DNA from: Thermoplasmata archaeon
GTDB lineage: Archaea; Thermoplasmatota; Thermoplasmata; Lutacidiplasmatales; UBA184
Reading direction: 5' to 3'
DNA length: 12,327 nucleotides
NCBI GenBank assembly: GCA_030038885.1
Contig: JASHQY010000069.1
Span: 1 to 12,327, forward strand
The position numbers and the translations under genes are program-made. The notes beneath the pieces were generated by a model. That model worked only from the letters and a program-made list of their open reading frames with translations. It had not been told where the DNA came from and ran no database searches. Positions 1 through 6,372 of this stretch are shown here, one piece after another. The first letter of the stretch is position 1; every line of letters starts with the position of its first letter.

Positions 1-1
1 T

Positions 2-107
2 GCCCTGGTAGTCTAGCGGTCTAGGATGTAGGTCTGTCGAGCCTGCGACTCGGGTTCGAAGGAGCGGAAGGGCCGTCCCCCTCCGCCCGAGACTCCCGAC
101 CAGGGCG
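2..107 (+). tRNA. tRNA-Asp (anticodon GUC), interrupted by a T-loop intron
   Basis: A full cloverleaf folds by hand once 33 nt are removed. The acceptor stem is GCCCTGG (2-8) with CCAGGGC (100-106), and the discriminator G at 107 is as expected for Asp. The D-arm carries GG in its loop. The anticodon stem is TAGGT (29-33) with GCCTG (41-45), with loop CTGTCGA and anticodon GTC at 36-38. The T-stem is TCGGG (50-54) with CCCGA (95-99). CCA is not encoded. The mature product would be 73 nt with a 7-base T-loop TTCGAAT. Without removing the intron the T-loop would be 40 nt and not tRNA-like. The promoter lies outside the window. Confidence 0.93.
61..93 (+). other. tRNA intron at position 59/60 with a bulge-helix-bulge
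   Basis: The exon-intron junctions form an archaeal BHB motif. The exon helix is the T-stem. The central 4-bp helix pairs T-loop TTCG (55-58) with intron CGAG (88-91), including one G-U pair. The 5' bulge is AAG (59-61) and the 3' bulge is ACT (92-94). Cutting after the second base of each bulge, as archaeal splicing endonuclease does, joins A60 to T94 and restores a standard T-loop. The intron itself folds: G62-C87, then 64-68 with 82-86, then 70-72 with 78-80, closing a 5-nt loop. No open reading frame or homing endonuclease fits in 33 nt. Confidence 0.88.
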
Positions 108-151
108 CCTCTCCTCCCGGGGGCCGCTCCCGCGGCGGCCCCCCATCAGGA

Positions 152-158
152 CTTATCC
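152..158 (+). promoter_or_regulatory. TATA-like box for the polyprenyl diphosphate synthase
   Basis: CTTATCC is the only AT-rich patch in the 72 bases between the tRNA and the next gene. Its centre lies about 25 bases before the GTG at 180, the spacing expected for a leaderless archaeal transcript starting at or next to the start codon. No Shine-Dalgarno sequence precedes that GTG. Confidence 0.5.
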
Positions 159-179
159 CTTCCCCGGCCTCGCGCGGCC

Positions 180-998
180 GTGGCCGACGCGAAGAAGGGC
201 GAGCGGGACCCGGGAGCGTCCCCCTATCTGGCGCACATCGTCGGCGACACGCTCCGCGACCTGACCGAGCGCCGGCTCGCGGAGCTCGTGCGGTCCGAAC
301 CGGTCCCGAAGCACCTCGCGATCATCATGGACGGGAACCGGCGCTTCGCGGGGCAGCACGGCATGGGCGTGCGGGACGGCCACCAGGCGGGACGCGACAC
401 CCTCGAGGAGCTGCTCAACTGGTGCCTCGAGCTCGAGATCAAGATCCTCACGGTCTACGCGCTCTCGACCGAGAACTTCTCCCGGTCGCCCGAGGAGCTC
501 GAGGGCCTCATGGACCTGTTCGACCGGTCGCTGCGCGACATCGCGACCGACGAGCGCGTGCACCGCCACCAGATCCGCGTCCGCGTGATCGGGAACCGCA
601 CCGCGCTCCCGGCGCGGGTCCAGGAGGCGATCGAGATCGCCGAGCGCGCGACCCGCGACTACGCCGCCTATCAGTACAACGTCGCGCTCGCGTACGGCGG
701 GCGGGACGAGATCGTCCAGGCGATCCGGACGCTCGCCCGCGACGTGCGCGACGGCAAGCTCGACCCCGACGCGATCGACTCGGAGGCGGTCTCGCGCCAT
801 CTGTACACGCGCGACCTCCCGGATCCGGACCTCATCTTCCGGACGAGCGGCGAGGAGCGGATCTCGAACTTCCTCCTCTGGCAGTCCGCGTACTCGGAGC
901 TCTACTTCTCGGACGTGATGTGGCCCGGGCTCACGCGGCTTGAGTTCCTTCGGGCGATCAGGGCGTTCCAGCTTCGCCGGCGCCGCTACGGGACGTGA
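180..998 (+). CDS. uppS: Polyprenyl (tritrans,polycis) diphosphate synthase, UppS family
   Basis: Cis-prenyltransferase of 272 aa that adds isopentenyl diphosphate units in cis to an allylic primer. In archaea this makes the long polyprenyl carrier used for cell-surface glycosylation, at the inner face of the membrane. All family signatures are present: MDGNRR at 50-55 with the catalytic Asp51; the TVYALSTENFSR block at 91-102; AYGGRDEI at 171-178; PDLIFRTSGEERISNFLLWQ at 216-235; and YFSDVMWP at 242-249. Length is normal, with about 40 residues before the core as in archaeal members. The GTG at 180 is chosen because it sits about 25 bases after a TATA-like box and gives a complete N-terminus. 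The last 41 bases overlap the 3' end of the convergent MFS gene. Specificity for a geranylgeranyl primer is assumed from the archaeal context, not shown. Confidence 0.93.
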   Translation: MADAKKGERDPGASPYLAHIVGDTLRDLTERRLAELVRSEPVPKHLAIIMDGNRRFAGQHGMGVRDGHQAGRDTLEELLNWCLELEIKILTVYALSTENFSRSPEELEGLMDLFDRSLRDIATDERVHRHQIRVRVIGNRTALPARVQEAIEIAERATRDYAAYQYNVALAYGGRDEIVQAIRTLARDVRDGKLDPDAIDSEAVSRHLYTRDLPDPDLIFRTSGEERISNFLLWQSAYSELYFSDVMWPGLTRLEFLRAIRAFQLRRRRYGT

Positions 999-2166
999 GC
1001 GGGGTCCCCCCGGGGACCCCGAGGCGCCAGAGCGCCCGCGGCGCGAGGAAGATCGCCCCCATGACGATCCAGACGATCGCCGCGATCAGGTACGTCGTGC
1101 GGAGCGAGAACGCCGCGATGAGGAACGCGCCCCCGATCTGGCCCGCCGGGATGATCGCGGTGCTTCCGAGCGCGTCGATCCCGAAGTAGCGCCCCTGCAT
1201 CGTCGACGGGACGAGCAGTTGGGCCGCGGTGAGCCACGCGGTGCCGGCGAAGCCCCCGAGGACCCCGAGGGCGAACAGGGCCGCGATCGCGACCGGGGTC
1301 GAGGGGACCAGCGCGAGCGAGAGCGCGACGCCGCCCGAGAGGATCCCGTAGGGGATCGTCCAGGCCCTTCCGGCGTAGCGCACCGCCCCCGTACGGCCCA
1401 CCATCAGCGACCCGATCGCGGTCCCCGCGACCTCGGCGGCGAGGAGGCCCGCGTAGACCAGCGCCGAGCCGTGGAGGAGCTCGGTCGCGTAGAAGACGAG
1501 GAACGTGCCGACGACGGTCGCGGCGAAGTTGAAGAACAGCGCGGACATCGTGAGCTGGAAGAACCCCTGGGCCTCCCACAGCCACGCGAATCCGGCCCGC
1601 AGCTCGGCGAAGTAGCTCGCGCGGGGCGTGCCCGCGCCGGGAGCGGCGAGGAGCTCGGCGATCTTAAGGCCGGTGAGGAGCGAGGCCGAGAGCGCGAAGG
1701 TGACGGCGTTCGCGGCGATCCCCCAGACCGGACCGGCGACGACGATCAGCACGCCGCCGATCGACACGCCGACGAACTGCAGGGTCGAGCGGCTCGACCG
1801 GACGAGTCCGTTCGCATCCGCGACGGTGCCCGGCGCGACGAGCGACGGGATCAGCGCCTGCTCGGCGGGGTTGAAGAGGACCGTGAACGCGCCGATCACG
1901 GCTTCGGCGAAGAGGAGGATCGGCAGGTCGAACCCCCGGGTGGCGAGGACCGCGACGACCGCGGCGAGCGCGGCGGCCCGTGCGACGTCGGACAGGATCA
2001 TCAGCCGCCGGCGGTTGTACCGGTCGACGAGGGTCCCCCCGAGCGTGCTGAACAGGATCGCCGCGACCAGGTTCGCCGTCCCGAGCAGCGCAACGTCGAG
2101 CGCGGAGCCGGTTTCGACCGCGACGATCCAGATGAGGCAGACGCTCGAGATCGCCGAGCCGGCCAC
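958..2166 (-). CDS. MFS transporter (MFS_3/EntS-like), N-terminus uncertain
   Basis: Integral membrane secondary transporter of the major facilitator superfamily. The 402 aa from the GTG at 2166 hold about eleven hydrophobic segments and the loop 2-3 motif A (GGTLVDRYNRRR, residues 43-54). The FNPAEQALIPSLV stretch and the following ANGLVRSSRSTLQFVG are typical of the MFS_3 group that includes the enterobactin exporter EntS, so export of a small molecule or drug is the best guess; the substrate is unknown. The GTG at 2166 falls inside what should be the first membrane helix. The same frame continues upstream with a good MFS N-terminus but contains no ATG, GTG or TTG (separate entry), so this start is only the first ordinary one in frame. 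The stop lies inside uppS, giving a 41-base convergent overlap. Confidence 0.85.
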   Translation of the reverse strand: MAGSAISSVCLIWIVAVETGSALDVALLGTANLVAAILFSTLGGTLVDRYNRRRLMILSDVARAAALAAVVAVLATRGFDLPILLFAEAVIGAFTVLFNPAEQALIPSLVAPGTVADANGLVRSSRSTLQFVGVSIGGVLIVVAGPVWGIAANAVTFALSASLLTGLKIAELLAAPGAGTPRASYFAELRAGFAWLWEAQGFFQLTMSALFFNFAATVVGTFLVFYATELLHGSALVYAGLLAAEVAGTAIGSLMVGRTGAVRYAGRAWTIPYGILSGGVALSLALVPSTPVAIAALFALGVLGGFAGTAWLTAAQLLVPSTMQGRYFGIDALGSTAIIPAGQIGGAFLIAAFSLRTTYLIAAIVWIVMGAIFLAPRALWRLGVPGGTPLTSRSGAGEAGTP

Positions 2167-2275
2167 GGAGCCGAGTCCGGCGGAGAAGACCCGCAGGTAG
2201 TTCGCGTTCCTGAGGAGCGCGCGATAGTTCGAGGACGCGGCCAGCCGGTTTCCCCCCGCTCGAGCGGACCCCCAT
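2167..2275 (-). other. Upstream coding extension of the MFS gene: frameshift or non-standard start
   Basis: Reading the MFS frame upstream of the GTG gives NYRALLRNANYLRVFSAGLG, which matches the usual N-terminal approach to helix 1 of MFS proteins. No ATG, GTG or TTG occurs in this frame for at least 150 further bases. An ATG exists at 2275 (minus strand) but in another frame. A run of six G (complement of C at 2252-2257) lies between it and the MFS-like residues. Removing one G would fuse MGVRSSGG to NRLAASSNYRALL and give a complete protein. A CTG at 2244 is another possible start. A single-base error, a real frameshift or a CTG start all remain open. Confidence 0.55.
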
Positions 2276-2460
2276 CCAGCTAAAGAAGCGGACTCATCAG
2301 GGGAAAGCCCTGCGGCGCGGCCGCGGGCTCCGAGATCGCTCCTCCGAAAGGACCCGGCGGCCCGCGTCGGCCCTCTCGAAGGGGTGGAGAACGAGGGGCT
2401 TCGTTCGAGCGACCGTTCGAGGAGGTCGGGCGGGCGAGCGGTCCTCGGTCTACGCTCTCA
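2276..2460. promoter_or_regulatory. Divergent intergenic control region, MFS gene and thermosome
   Basis: No gene is seen here. The MFS end contains TTCTTTAGC on the minus strand (about 2279-2287) as a weak TATA candidate. The thermosome end holds a direct repeat, CGTTCGAG at 2402-2409 and 2414-2421, repeated on a 12-base period about 40 bases before the thermosome TATA box. The rest is GC-rich without recognisable signals. The repeat could bind a regulator, but this is inferred from position alone. Confidence 0.4.
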
Positions 2461-2467
2461 TTAAATA
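2461..2467 (+). promoter_or_regulatory. TATA box of the thermosome gene
   Basis: TTAAATA is the clearest AT-rich box in the window and stands out in GC-rich DNA. A start about 26 bases downstream (near 2490) would leave a leader of about 30 nt. That leader ends with GAGG at 2509-2512, eight bases before the ATG, a plausible Shine-Dalgarno site. This gene therefore looks leadered, unlike the leaderless uppS and cupin genes. Confidence 0.7.
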
Positions 2468-2520
2468 GAAGGGCTTACTCACTCCAACCGACTGTCGAGA
2501 GTCATCTCGAGGACACGAAC

Positions 2521-4206
2521 ATGATGGCTGGGAACACGCCGATTCTGGTGCTGCGCGAAGGGACCAAGCGAGAGAAGGGGCGCGGAGCGCTCGCGAACAA
2601 CATCCAGGCCGCGAAGGCGATCGCGGACGCGGTCCGATCGACCCTCGGGCCGCGCGGGCTCGACAAGATGCTCGTCGACTCGATGGGCGACGTCGTCGTG
2701 ACGAACGACGGGGTCACGATCCTCAAGGAGATGGACGTCGAGCATCCCGCGGCGAAGATGCTGGTCGAGGTCGCGAAGACCCAGGACCAGGAGGCGGGCG
2801 ACGGGACGACCACCGCGGTCGTGCTCTCGGGAGAGCTGCTCAAGCGCGCGGAGTCGCTCATCGACCAGAACATCCACCCGACGATCATCTCCCAGGGCTA
2901 CCGCCTCGCGTCGACGAAGGCGCTCGGCATCCTCGAGCAGATCAGCCACCCGGTCTCGATCTCCGACCACGAGCTCTTGATGCGGATCGCCGACACGTCG
3001 ATGGCGTCGAAGTCCGTCGGGTTCAACCGCGACCTGCTCGCCGAGATCGCGGTCAAGGCGGTCACGGCGGTCGCCGAGAAGCGGACCGAGGGCTACTATG
3101 TCGACCTCGACAACATCCAGCTGATCAAGAAGCAGGGCGGGCAGATCTCGGACACCGCGCTCATCGAAGGGGTCATCGTCGACAAGGAGAAGGTCCACTC
3201 CGGGATGCCGACGCGCGTCGAGAACCCCAAGATCGCGCTGCTCGACGCCGCGCTCGAGGTCAAGAAGACCGAGATCGACGCGAAGATCGAGATCAACGAC
3301 CCCGGCCAGCTGAACGCCTTCCTCCAGGAGGAGGAGAACATGCTGCGCCGGATGGTCGATCAGGTCAAGAAGTCCGGAGCGAACGTCGTCCTCTGCCAGA
3401 AGGGGATCGACGACCTCGCCCAGCACTACCTCGCGAAGGACGGCATCTACGCGGTCCGGCGCGTCAAGAAGTCCGACATGGAGAAGCTCGCGAAGGCGAT
3501 CGGGGCGAACATCGTCTCGAAGGTCAGCGAGCTGACCGCCGAGGACGTCGGGACCGCCGGCCTCGTCGAGGAGCGCAAGATCGGCGACGACGCGCTCACG
3601 TTCGTGACCGGCGCGAAGAAGGCGCGCGCGGTCTCGGTCCTGATGCGCGGCGGCACCGAGCACGTGCTCGATGAGATCGAGCGCTCGCTCGATGACGCGC
3701 TCAACGTGGTCGCGGTCGCGGTCGAGGACGGGAAGTTCGTCTTCGGCGGCGGAGCGACCGCCGCCGAGCTCGCGCTCCAGCTCCGGGACGAGGCGGCGAA
3801 GATCGGCGGGCGCGAGCAGATCGCGTTCGAGAGCTTCGCCGAGGCGCTCGAGATGGTCCCCCGCACGCTCGCGGAGAACGCGGGGCTCGACCCGATCGAC
3901 ATCCTGATCGAGCTGCGCAAGGCCCACAAGGGCGGCCAGAAGTCGGCCGGGGTCAACGTCGTGGCCGGCAAGGTCGACGACATGAGCCACCTCCACGTCA
4001 TCGAGCCGATCCGGGTCGGACGCCAGGCGATCGAGAGCGCGACCGACGCGGCCGTCATGATCCTTCGGATCGACGACGTCATCGCCTCCAAGTCGGGCCC
4101 CGCGCCGGGCGCCGGCGGCCCGGGCGGCCCCGGCGGCGGCATGGGCGGTATGGGGGGCATGGGCGGCATGGGCGGGATGGGCGGCGGCGACTTCGGCGAG
4201 GACTAG
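2521..4206 (+). CDS. thsA: Thermosome subunit (group II chaperonin)
   Basis: ATP-driven protein-folding chaperonin of 561 aa, a subunit of the cytosolic double-ring thermosome. The sequence runs through equatorial, intermediate, apical and back: the LGPRGLDKMLVDS block at 42-54, TNDGVTILKEM at 61-71 and the nucleotide-binding GDGTTT at 93-98 are diagnostic. The apical region contains CQKGIDDLAQHYL. VEDGKFVFGGGATAAELAL opens the second equatorial half with the conserved GGGA. The tail, from about residue 526, is Gly/Met rich with five GGM-type repeats, as in many archaeal thermosomes and unlike the acidic tails of haloarchaea. The ATG at 2521 follows a GAGG at good spacing; a second ATG directly after it would remove one residue. 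It is transcribed alone from a strong TATA box. The A-subunit symbol is nominal because subunit type cannot be told from one sequence. Confidence 0.97.
   Translation: MMAGNTPILVLREGTKREKGRGALANNIQAAKAIADAVRSTLGPRGLDKMLVDSMGDVVVTNDGVTILKEMDVEHPAAKMLVEVAKTQDQEAGDGTTTAVVLSGELLKRAESLIDQNIHPTIISQGYRLASTKALGILEQISHPVSISDHELLMRIADTSMASKSVGFNRDLLAEIAVKAVTAVAEKRTEGYYVDLDNIQLIKKQGGQISDTALIEGVIVDKEKVHSGMPTRVENPKIALLDAALEVKKTEIDAKIEINDPGQLNAFLQEEENMLRRMVDQVKKSGANVVLCQKGIDDLAQHYLAKDGIYAVRRVKKSDMEKLAKAIGANIVSKVSELTAEDVGTAGLVEERKIGDDALTFVTGAKKARAVSVLMRGGTEHVLDEIERSLDDALNVVAVAVEDGKFVFGGGATAAELALQLRDEAAKIGGREQIAFESFAEALEMVPRTLAENAGLDPIDILIELRKAHKGGQKSAGVNVVAGKVDDMSHLHVIEPIRVGRQAIESATDAAVMILRIDDVIASKSGPAPGAGGPGGPGGGMGGMGGMGGMGGMGGGDFGED
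4141..4185 (+). repeat. GGM-coding tandem repeat in the thermosome tail
   Basis: Five copies of a 9-base unit, ATG-GGN-GGN, with ATG at 4141, 4150, 4159, 4168 and 4177. It encodes the flexible Gly-Gly-Met tail that lies inside the chaperonin cavity in this family. Third positions vary between copies, so the repeat is kept at the protein level rather than being a fresh DNA expansion. Confidence 0.9.
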
Positions 4207-4227
4207 GCGTCCGCTTCCGGCTCCCCA

Positions 4228-4292
4228 GAACCCCTTCCCCGCCCCGGGGGCCCCGTCCCCGGGGTTCGGCGTCGGCCCCCCGGCAGCCTTTT
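4228..4292 (+). terminator. Possible thermosome terminator: GC hairpin followed by T4
   Basis: Between the thermosome stop and the next gene, GAACCCC (4228-4234) pairs with GGGGTTC (4261-4267). Two copies of the self-complementary CCCCGGGG (4242-4249 and 4257-4264) lie within or at its edge. CCTTTTGGG follows at 4287-4295. This could end the thermosome transcript. The T tract, 37-40 bases before the next start, could instead serve as a weak TATA element for that gene. Confidence 0.4.
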
Positions 4293-4328
4293 GGGACGCG
4301 GCGGCTCGTCCTCCCCAGTGATTCACTC

Positions 4329-5285
4329 GTGGCGGCGCCGACGCGGATCTTCTTCGTAGCGGACCTCCACGGCTCGGCGATCTGCTGGCGGAAGTTCATC
4401 AACGCCGCGAAGGTCTACCGCGCGGACGTGCTCCTGGTCGGTGGCGACGTCGCCGCGAAGACCCTGACGCCGGTCTTCGAGTCCGGGGGCCGCTGGACGG
4501 CCGGGCTCGACGGGGCGAGCCGGACCGCCGCCTCGCTCGCGGAGCTCGAGCCGATCGAGTCCTGGCTGCGCGACGGGGCGACCGTGCCGTTCCGCACGAC
4601 CGCGGCGGAGTGGGACGAGCTCCGCGCCCGCCCGGGGGCGCTCGACGAGGTCTTCGAGCGGCTCGCCCGCGAGGAGCTCGGCCGCTGGCTCCAGTGGGCC
4701 CGCGAGCGGCTCGAGGGTACCCCCACGCGGCTTCTGATCGGTCTCGGGAACGACGACCTCACGTCGATGGAGCAGGTCGTCTCCGACAGCGGGTTCGCCG
4801 AGCTGACCGATCGCGCGATCCTGCGCGTGGACGACCACCACGAGATGCTGACGCTGCCCTACAGCAACCCCACCCCGTGGAAGACCCATCGCGAGCTGCC
4901 CGAGGACGTGATCGCGCGGACGCTCGACGAGGGCATGGCGAAGCTCCACGAGCCGGAGACGGCGATCCTCAACGCGCACGTGCCGCCGGCCGGGACCGCG
5001 CTCGACCTCGCGCCCCGCCTGGACGCCTCGCTCACGAAGGTCATGGCCCCGGGGGGAGAGACCGAGATGGTCCACGTCGGCAGCACGGCGGTGCGGGCGG
5101 CGCTCGAGCGCTACCAGCCGATGCTCGGACTCCACGGCCACATCCACGAGTCGCGGGGCTCGGTGAAGATCGGGCGCACGCTCGCGATGAACTGCGGAAG
5201 CGCCTACACCGAGGGAGCCCTGCTCGGCGCGCTGGTCGACCTCGGGGGGACGGACGTCCGCTCGGCCGTGCTGACCTCGGGGTAG
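4329..5285 (+). CDS. Calcineurin-like metallophosphoesterase
   Basis: Two-metal phosphoesterase of 318 aa, substrate unknown, probably cytosolic. The conserved metal and phosphate ligands appear in order: FVADLHG with Asp12 and His14, GGD at 38-40, GLGND with Asn141, AHVPP with His217, and LHGHIH with His271 and His273. Between the second and third motifs lies an unusual run of about 90 mostly helical, charged residues (50-135) that separates this protein from the compact YfcE/MJ0936 phosphodiesterases and may form a lid or substrate-specific domain. The GTG at 4329 is used because the DxH strand begins seven residues later; no Shine-Dalgarno is seen. It lies 122 bases after the thermosome in the same direction but is probably separate. 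It is convergent with the next gene, with 6 bases between stop codons. Confidence 0.88.
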   Translation: MAAPTRIFFVADLHGSAICWRKFINAAKVYRADVLLVGGDVAAKTLTPVFESGGRWTAGLDGASRTAASLAELEPIESWLRDGATVPFRTTAAEWDELRARPGALDEVFERLAREELGRWLQWARERLEGTPTRLLIGLGNDDLTSMEQVVSDSGFAELTDRAILRVDDHHEMLTLPYSNPTPWKTHRELPEDVIARTLDEGMAKLHEPETAILNAHVPPAGTALDLAPRLDASLTKVMAPGGETEMVHVGSTAVRAALERYQPMLGLHGHIHESRGSVKIGRTLAMNCGSAYTEGALLGALVDLGGTDVRSAVLTSG

Positions 5286-5287
5286 CC

Positions 5288-5300
5288 CGGCTCAGCCGAC
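5288..5300. repeat. Palindromic 13-mer across a convergent gene junction (copy 1)
   Basis: CGGCTCAGCCGAC covers the stop codon of the minus-strand nucleotidyltransferase gene just after the metallophosphoesterase stop. Its core is an inverted repeat, CGGCT and AGCCG around one base. The identical 13-mer occurs at 9756-9768 in the same position relative to another convergent pair. It may act as a two-way 3'-end signal, or the match may reflect both minus-strand genes ending in Val-Gly-stop. Confidence 0.45.
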
Positions 5301-6323
5301 GTGCGCCGTCCCGTCGACGGAGGGCTGCGCGTCGACCTCTTCCCACCACGGGCCACCGAGGAACCCGAGCCGCCGCTTCGGAGCGAGCGAGGCGAGGATC
5401 CTCTGAAGGGCCTCGAGCTGCGCGGTCCCGGCCGCCCGGGGGCCCTCCGGGAGAGCGCGGAGCAGGGAGGATCGGAGGATCATCCCGGCGTTCAGCGACA
5501 CGGTCCGCCAGAGGCCCCAGTCCTTCTCCAGGAGGCGGACGAGCCGCCGCGGCGAGATCCCCTCCGGCGACTCGTCGAGCGGGTGGTCGAGCAGGAGCGC
5601 GAGGATGTCCTGGGTGTCCTTCGCTTCCGGACCGATCACGACGTCGCCGCGTCCGAACGGCTCGAGGACCCGCTCGGGCACGGCGGCCGCCTCGCCCTTC
5701 GGCACGCGACGGATGAATTGCATCTTCGCGAGGAGCAAGAGGGCCGGCGAGAGCGTGCCGCGGTCCCGGGCCCCGGCGCTCACGTCCTCCCGCAGGTCGA
5801 AATGGTGGCAGAACCGGAACTCGTCCGCGAGGAGGTCCATCGTGCCGAGCGAGATCTCGTTCCCCCGCTGATCGAGGACGAGGTGGAAGCGGAGGCGGCG
5901 CCCCTCGCTCAGCGAATTGAAGATCCGATCGCCCTGGGTCTCGAAGACCCGGAGCCCGCTACCTTCGCGCCCGTGCAGCGAGGCGAGGAACGCCCGGACC
6001 GCCTTGAGCTCCTTGTGCAGGCACGCGATGTCGAGGTCGTGCAGCGACCGGCGCAGCCCGAGATCGGACCGGTTGCTCGACGGGCACCGGAGCCGGTGGG
6101 CGGCCCCTCCCAGCATCGCGAGGGCGATCGGCGGGTCCGCGTGGCGCGCCGCCCGCAGGATCAGGAGCGCCCGTGCGACCAGGGGGTCGGAGGAGTCGAC
6201 CCAATCGGCGAGCCCCAGCTCGGCACGGGCCGCCGCGGGGGCGGTGCGCAGCGAGAGCGGCAACTCGAGCGAGAGCCGCTCCCCGCGCAGGGGGTCGATC
6301 ACGAGGTCGACGACCTCTCCCAC
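5292..6323 (-). CDS. Nucleotidyltransferase-fold protein (AbiEii/MNT-like, uncharacterised)
   Basis: A 343-aa protein with the layout of the DNA polymerase beta-like nucleotidyltransferase fold. LGGAAHRLR at 71-79 is the Gly-Gly entry strand, RRSLHDLDIA at 91-100 supplies the paired acidic residues Asp96 and Asp98, and LGTMDLLADEFRFCHHFDL from about 159 supplies the third, Asp163. LSPALLLLAKMQF (191-203) and KDTQDILALLLDHPL (from 235) match the helical half of AbiEii-like proteins, and EKDWGLWRTVSLN (267-279) completes a pattern I recognise from uncharacterised bacterial and archaeal homologues. The active-site triad appears intact, so it may transfer a nucleotide to an unknown protein, RNA or small molecule. 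No antitoxin-like partner lies beside it, so a toxin-antitoxin role is not supported here. The GTG start at 6323 is the first before the conserved region; it follows the permease after 49 bases. Confidence 0.72.
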   Translation of the reverse strand: MGEVVDLVIDPLRGERLSLELPLSLRTAPAAARAELGLADWVDSSDPLVARALLILRAARHADPPIALAMLGGAAHRLRCPSSNRSDLGLRRSLHDLDIACLHKELKAVRAFLASLHGREGSGLRVFETQGDRIFNSLSEGRRLRFHLVLDQRGNEISLGTMDLLADEFRFCHHFDLREDVSAGARDRGTLSPALLLLAKMQFIRRVPKGEAAAVPERVLEPFGRGDVVIGPEAKDTQDILALLLDHPLDESPEGISPRRLVRLLEKDWGLWRTVSLNAGMILRSSLLRALPEGPRAAGTAQLEALQRILASLAPKRRLGFLGGPWWEEVDAQPSVDGTAHVG

Positions 6324-6349
6324 GGAGGCTCCCCCAACCGCGGGCCCCC

Positions 6350-6372
6350 AAAAAGGGGCGGGTCGGACCCGC
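6350..6372 (-). terminator. Hairpin plus T5 terminator of the permease, possibly also the next promoter
   Basis: On the minus strand, immediately after the permease stop, GCGGGT and ACCCGC form a perfect 6-bp stem with a CCG loop (6358-6372). Three C and then TTTTT (6354-6350) follow, resembling an intrinsic terminator. The same T tract lies about 29 bases before the GTG of the downstream nucleotidyltransferase gene, so it could also serve as that gene's TATA-like element. Confidence 0.55.

Noticed and set aside
940..2283. 447-codon plus-strand open frame opposite the MFS gene
   Set aside because: Composition is almost entirely Arg, Glu, Asp and Gly, as expected for antisense to a membrane protein in high-GC DNA.
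2479..4326. 615-codon open frame antisense to the thermosome
   Set aside because: Shadow frame produced by GC-rich codon bias; low-complexity Arg/Asp/Leu/Val composition with no recognisable domain, opposite a certain gene.
5292..6323. Type IV (AbiE) toxin-antitoxin or phage-defence locus
   Set aside because: The nucleotidyltransferase fold is convincing, but no antitoxin partner or other defence gene is beside it; the neighbours are a permease and a metallophosphoesterase.
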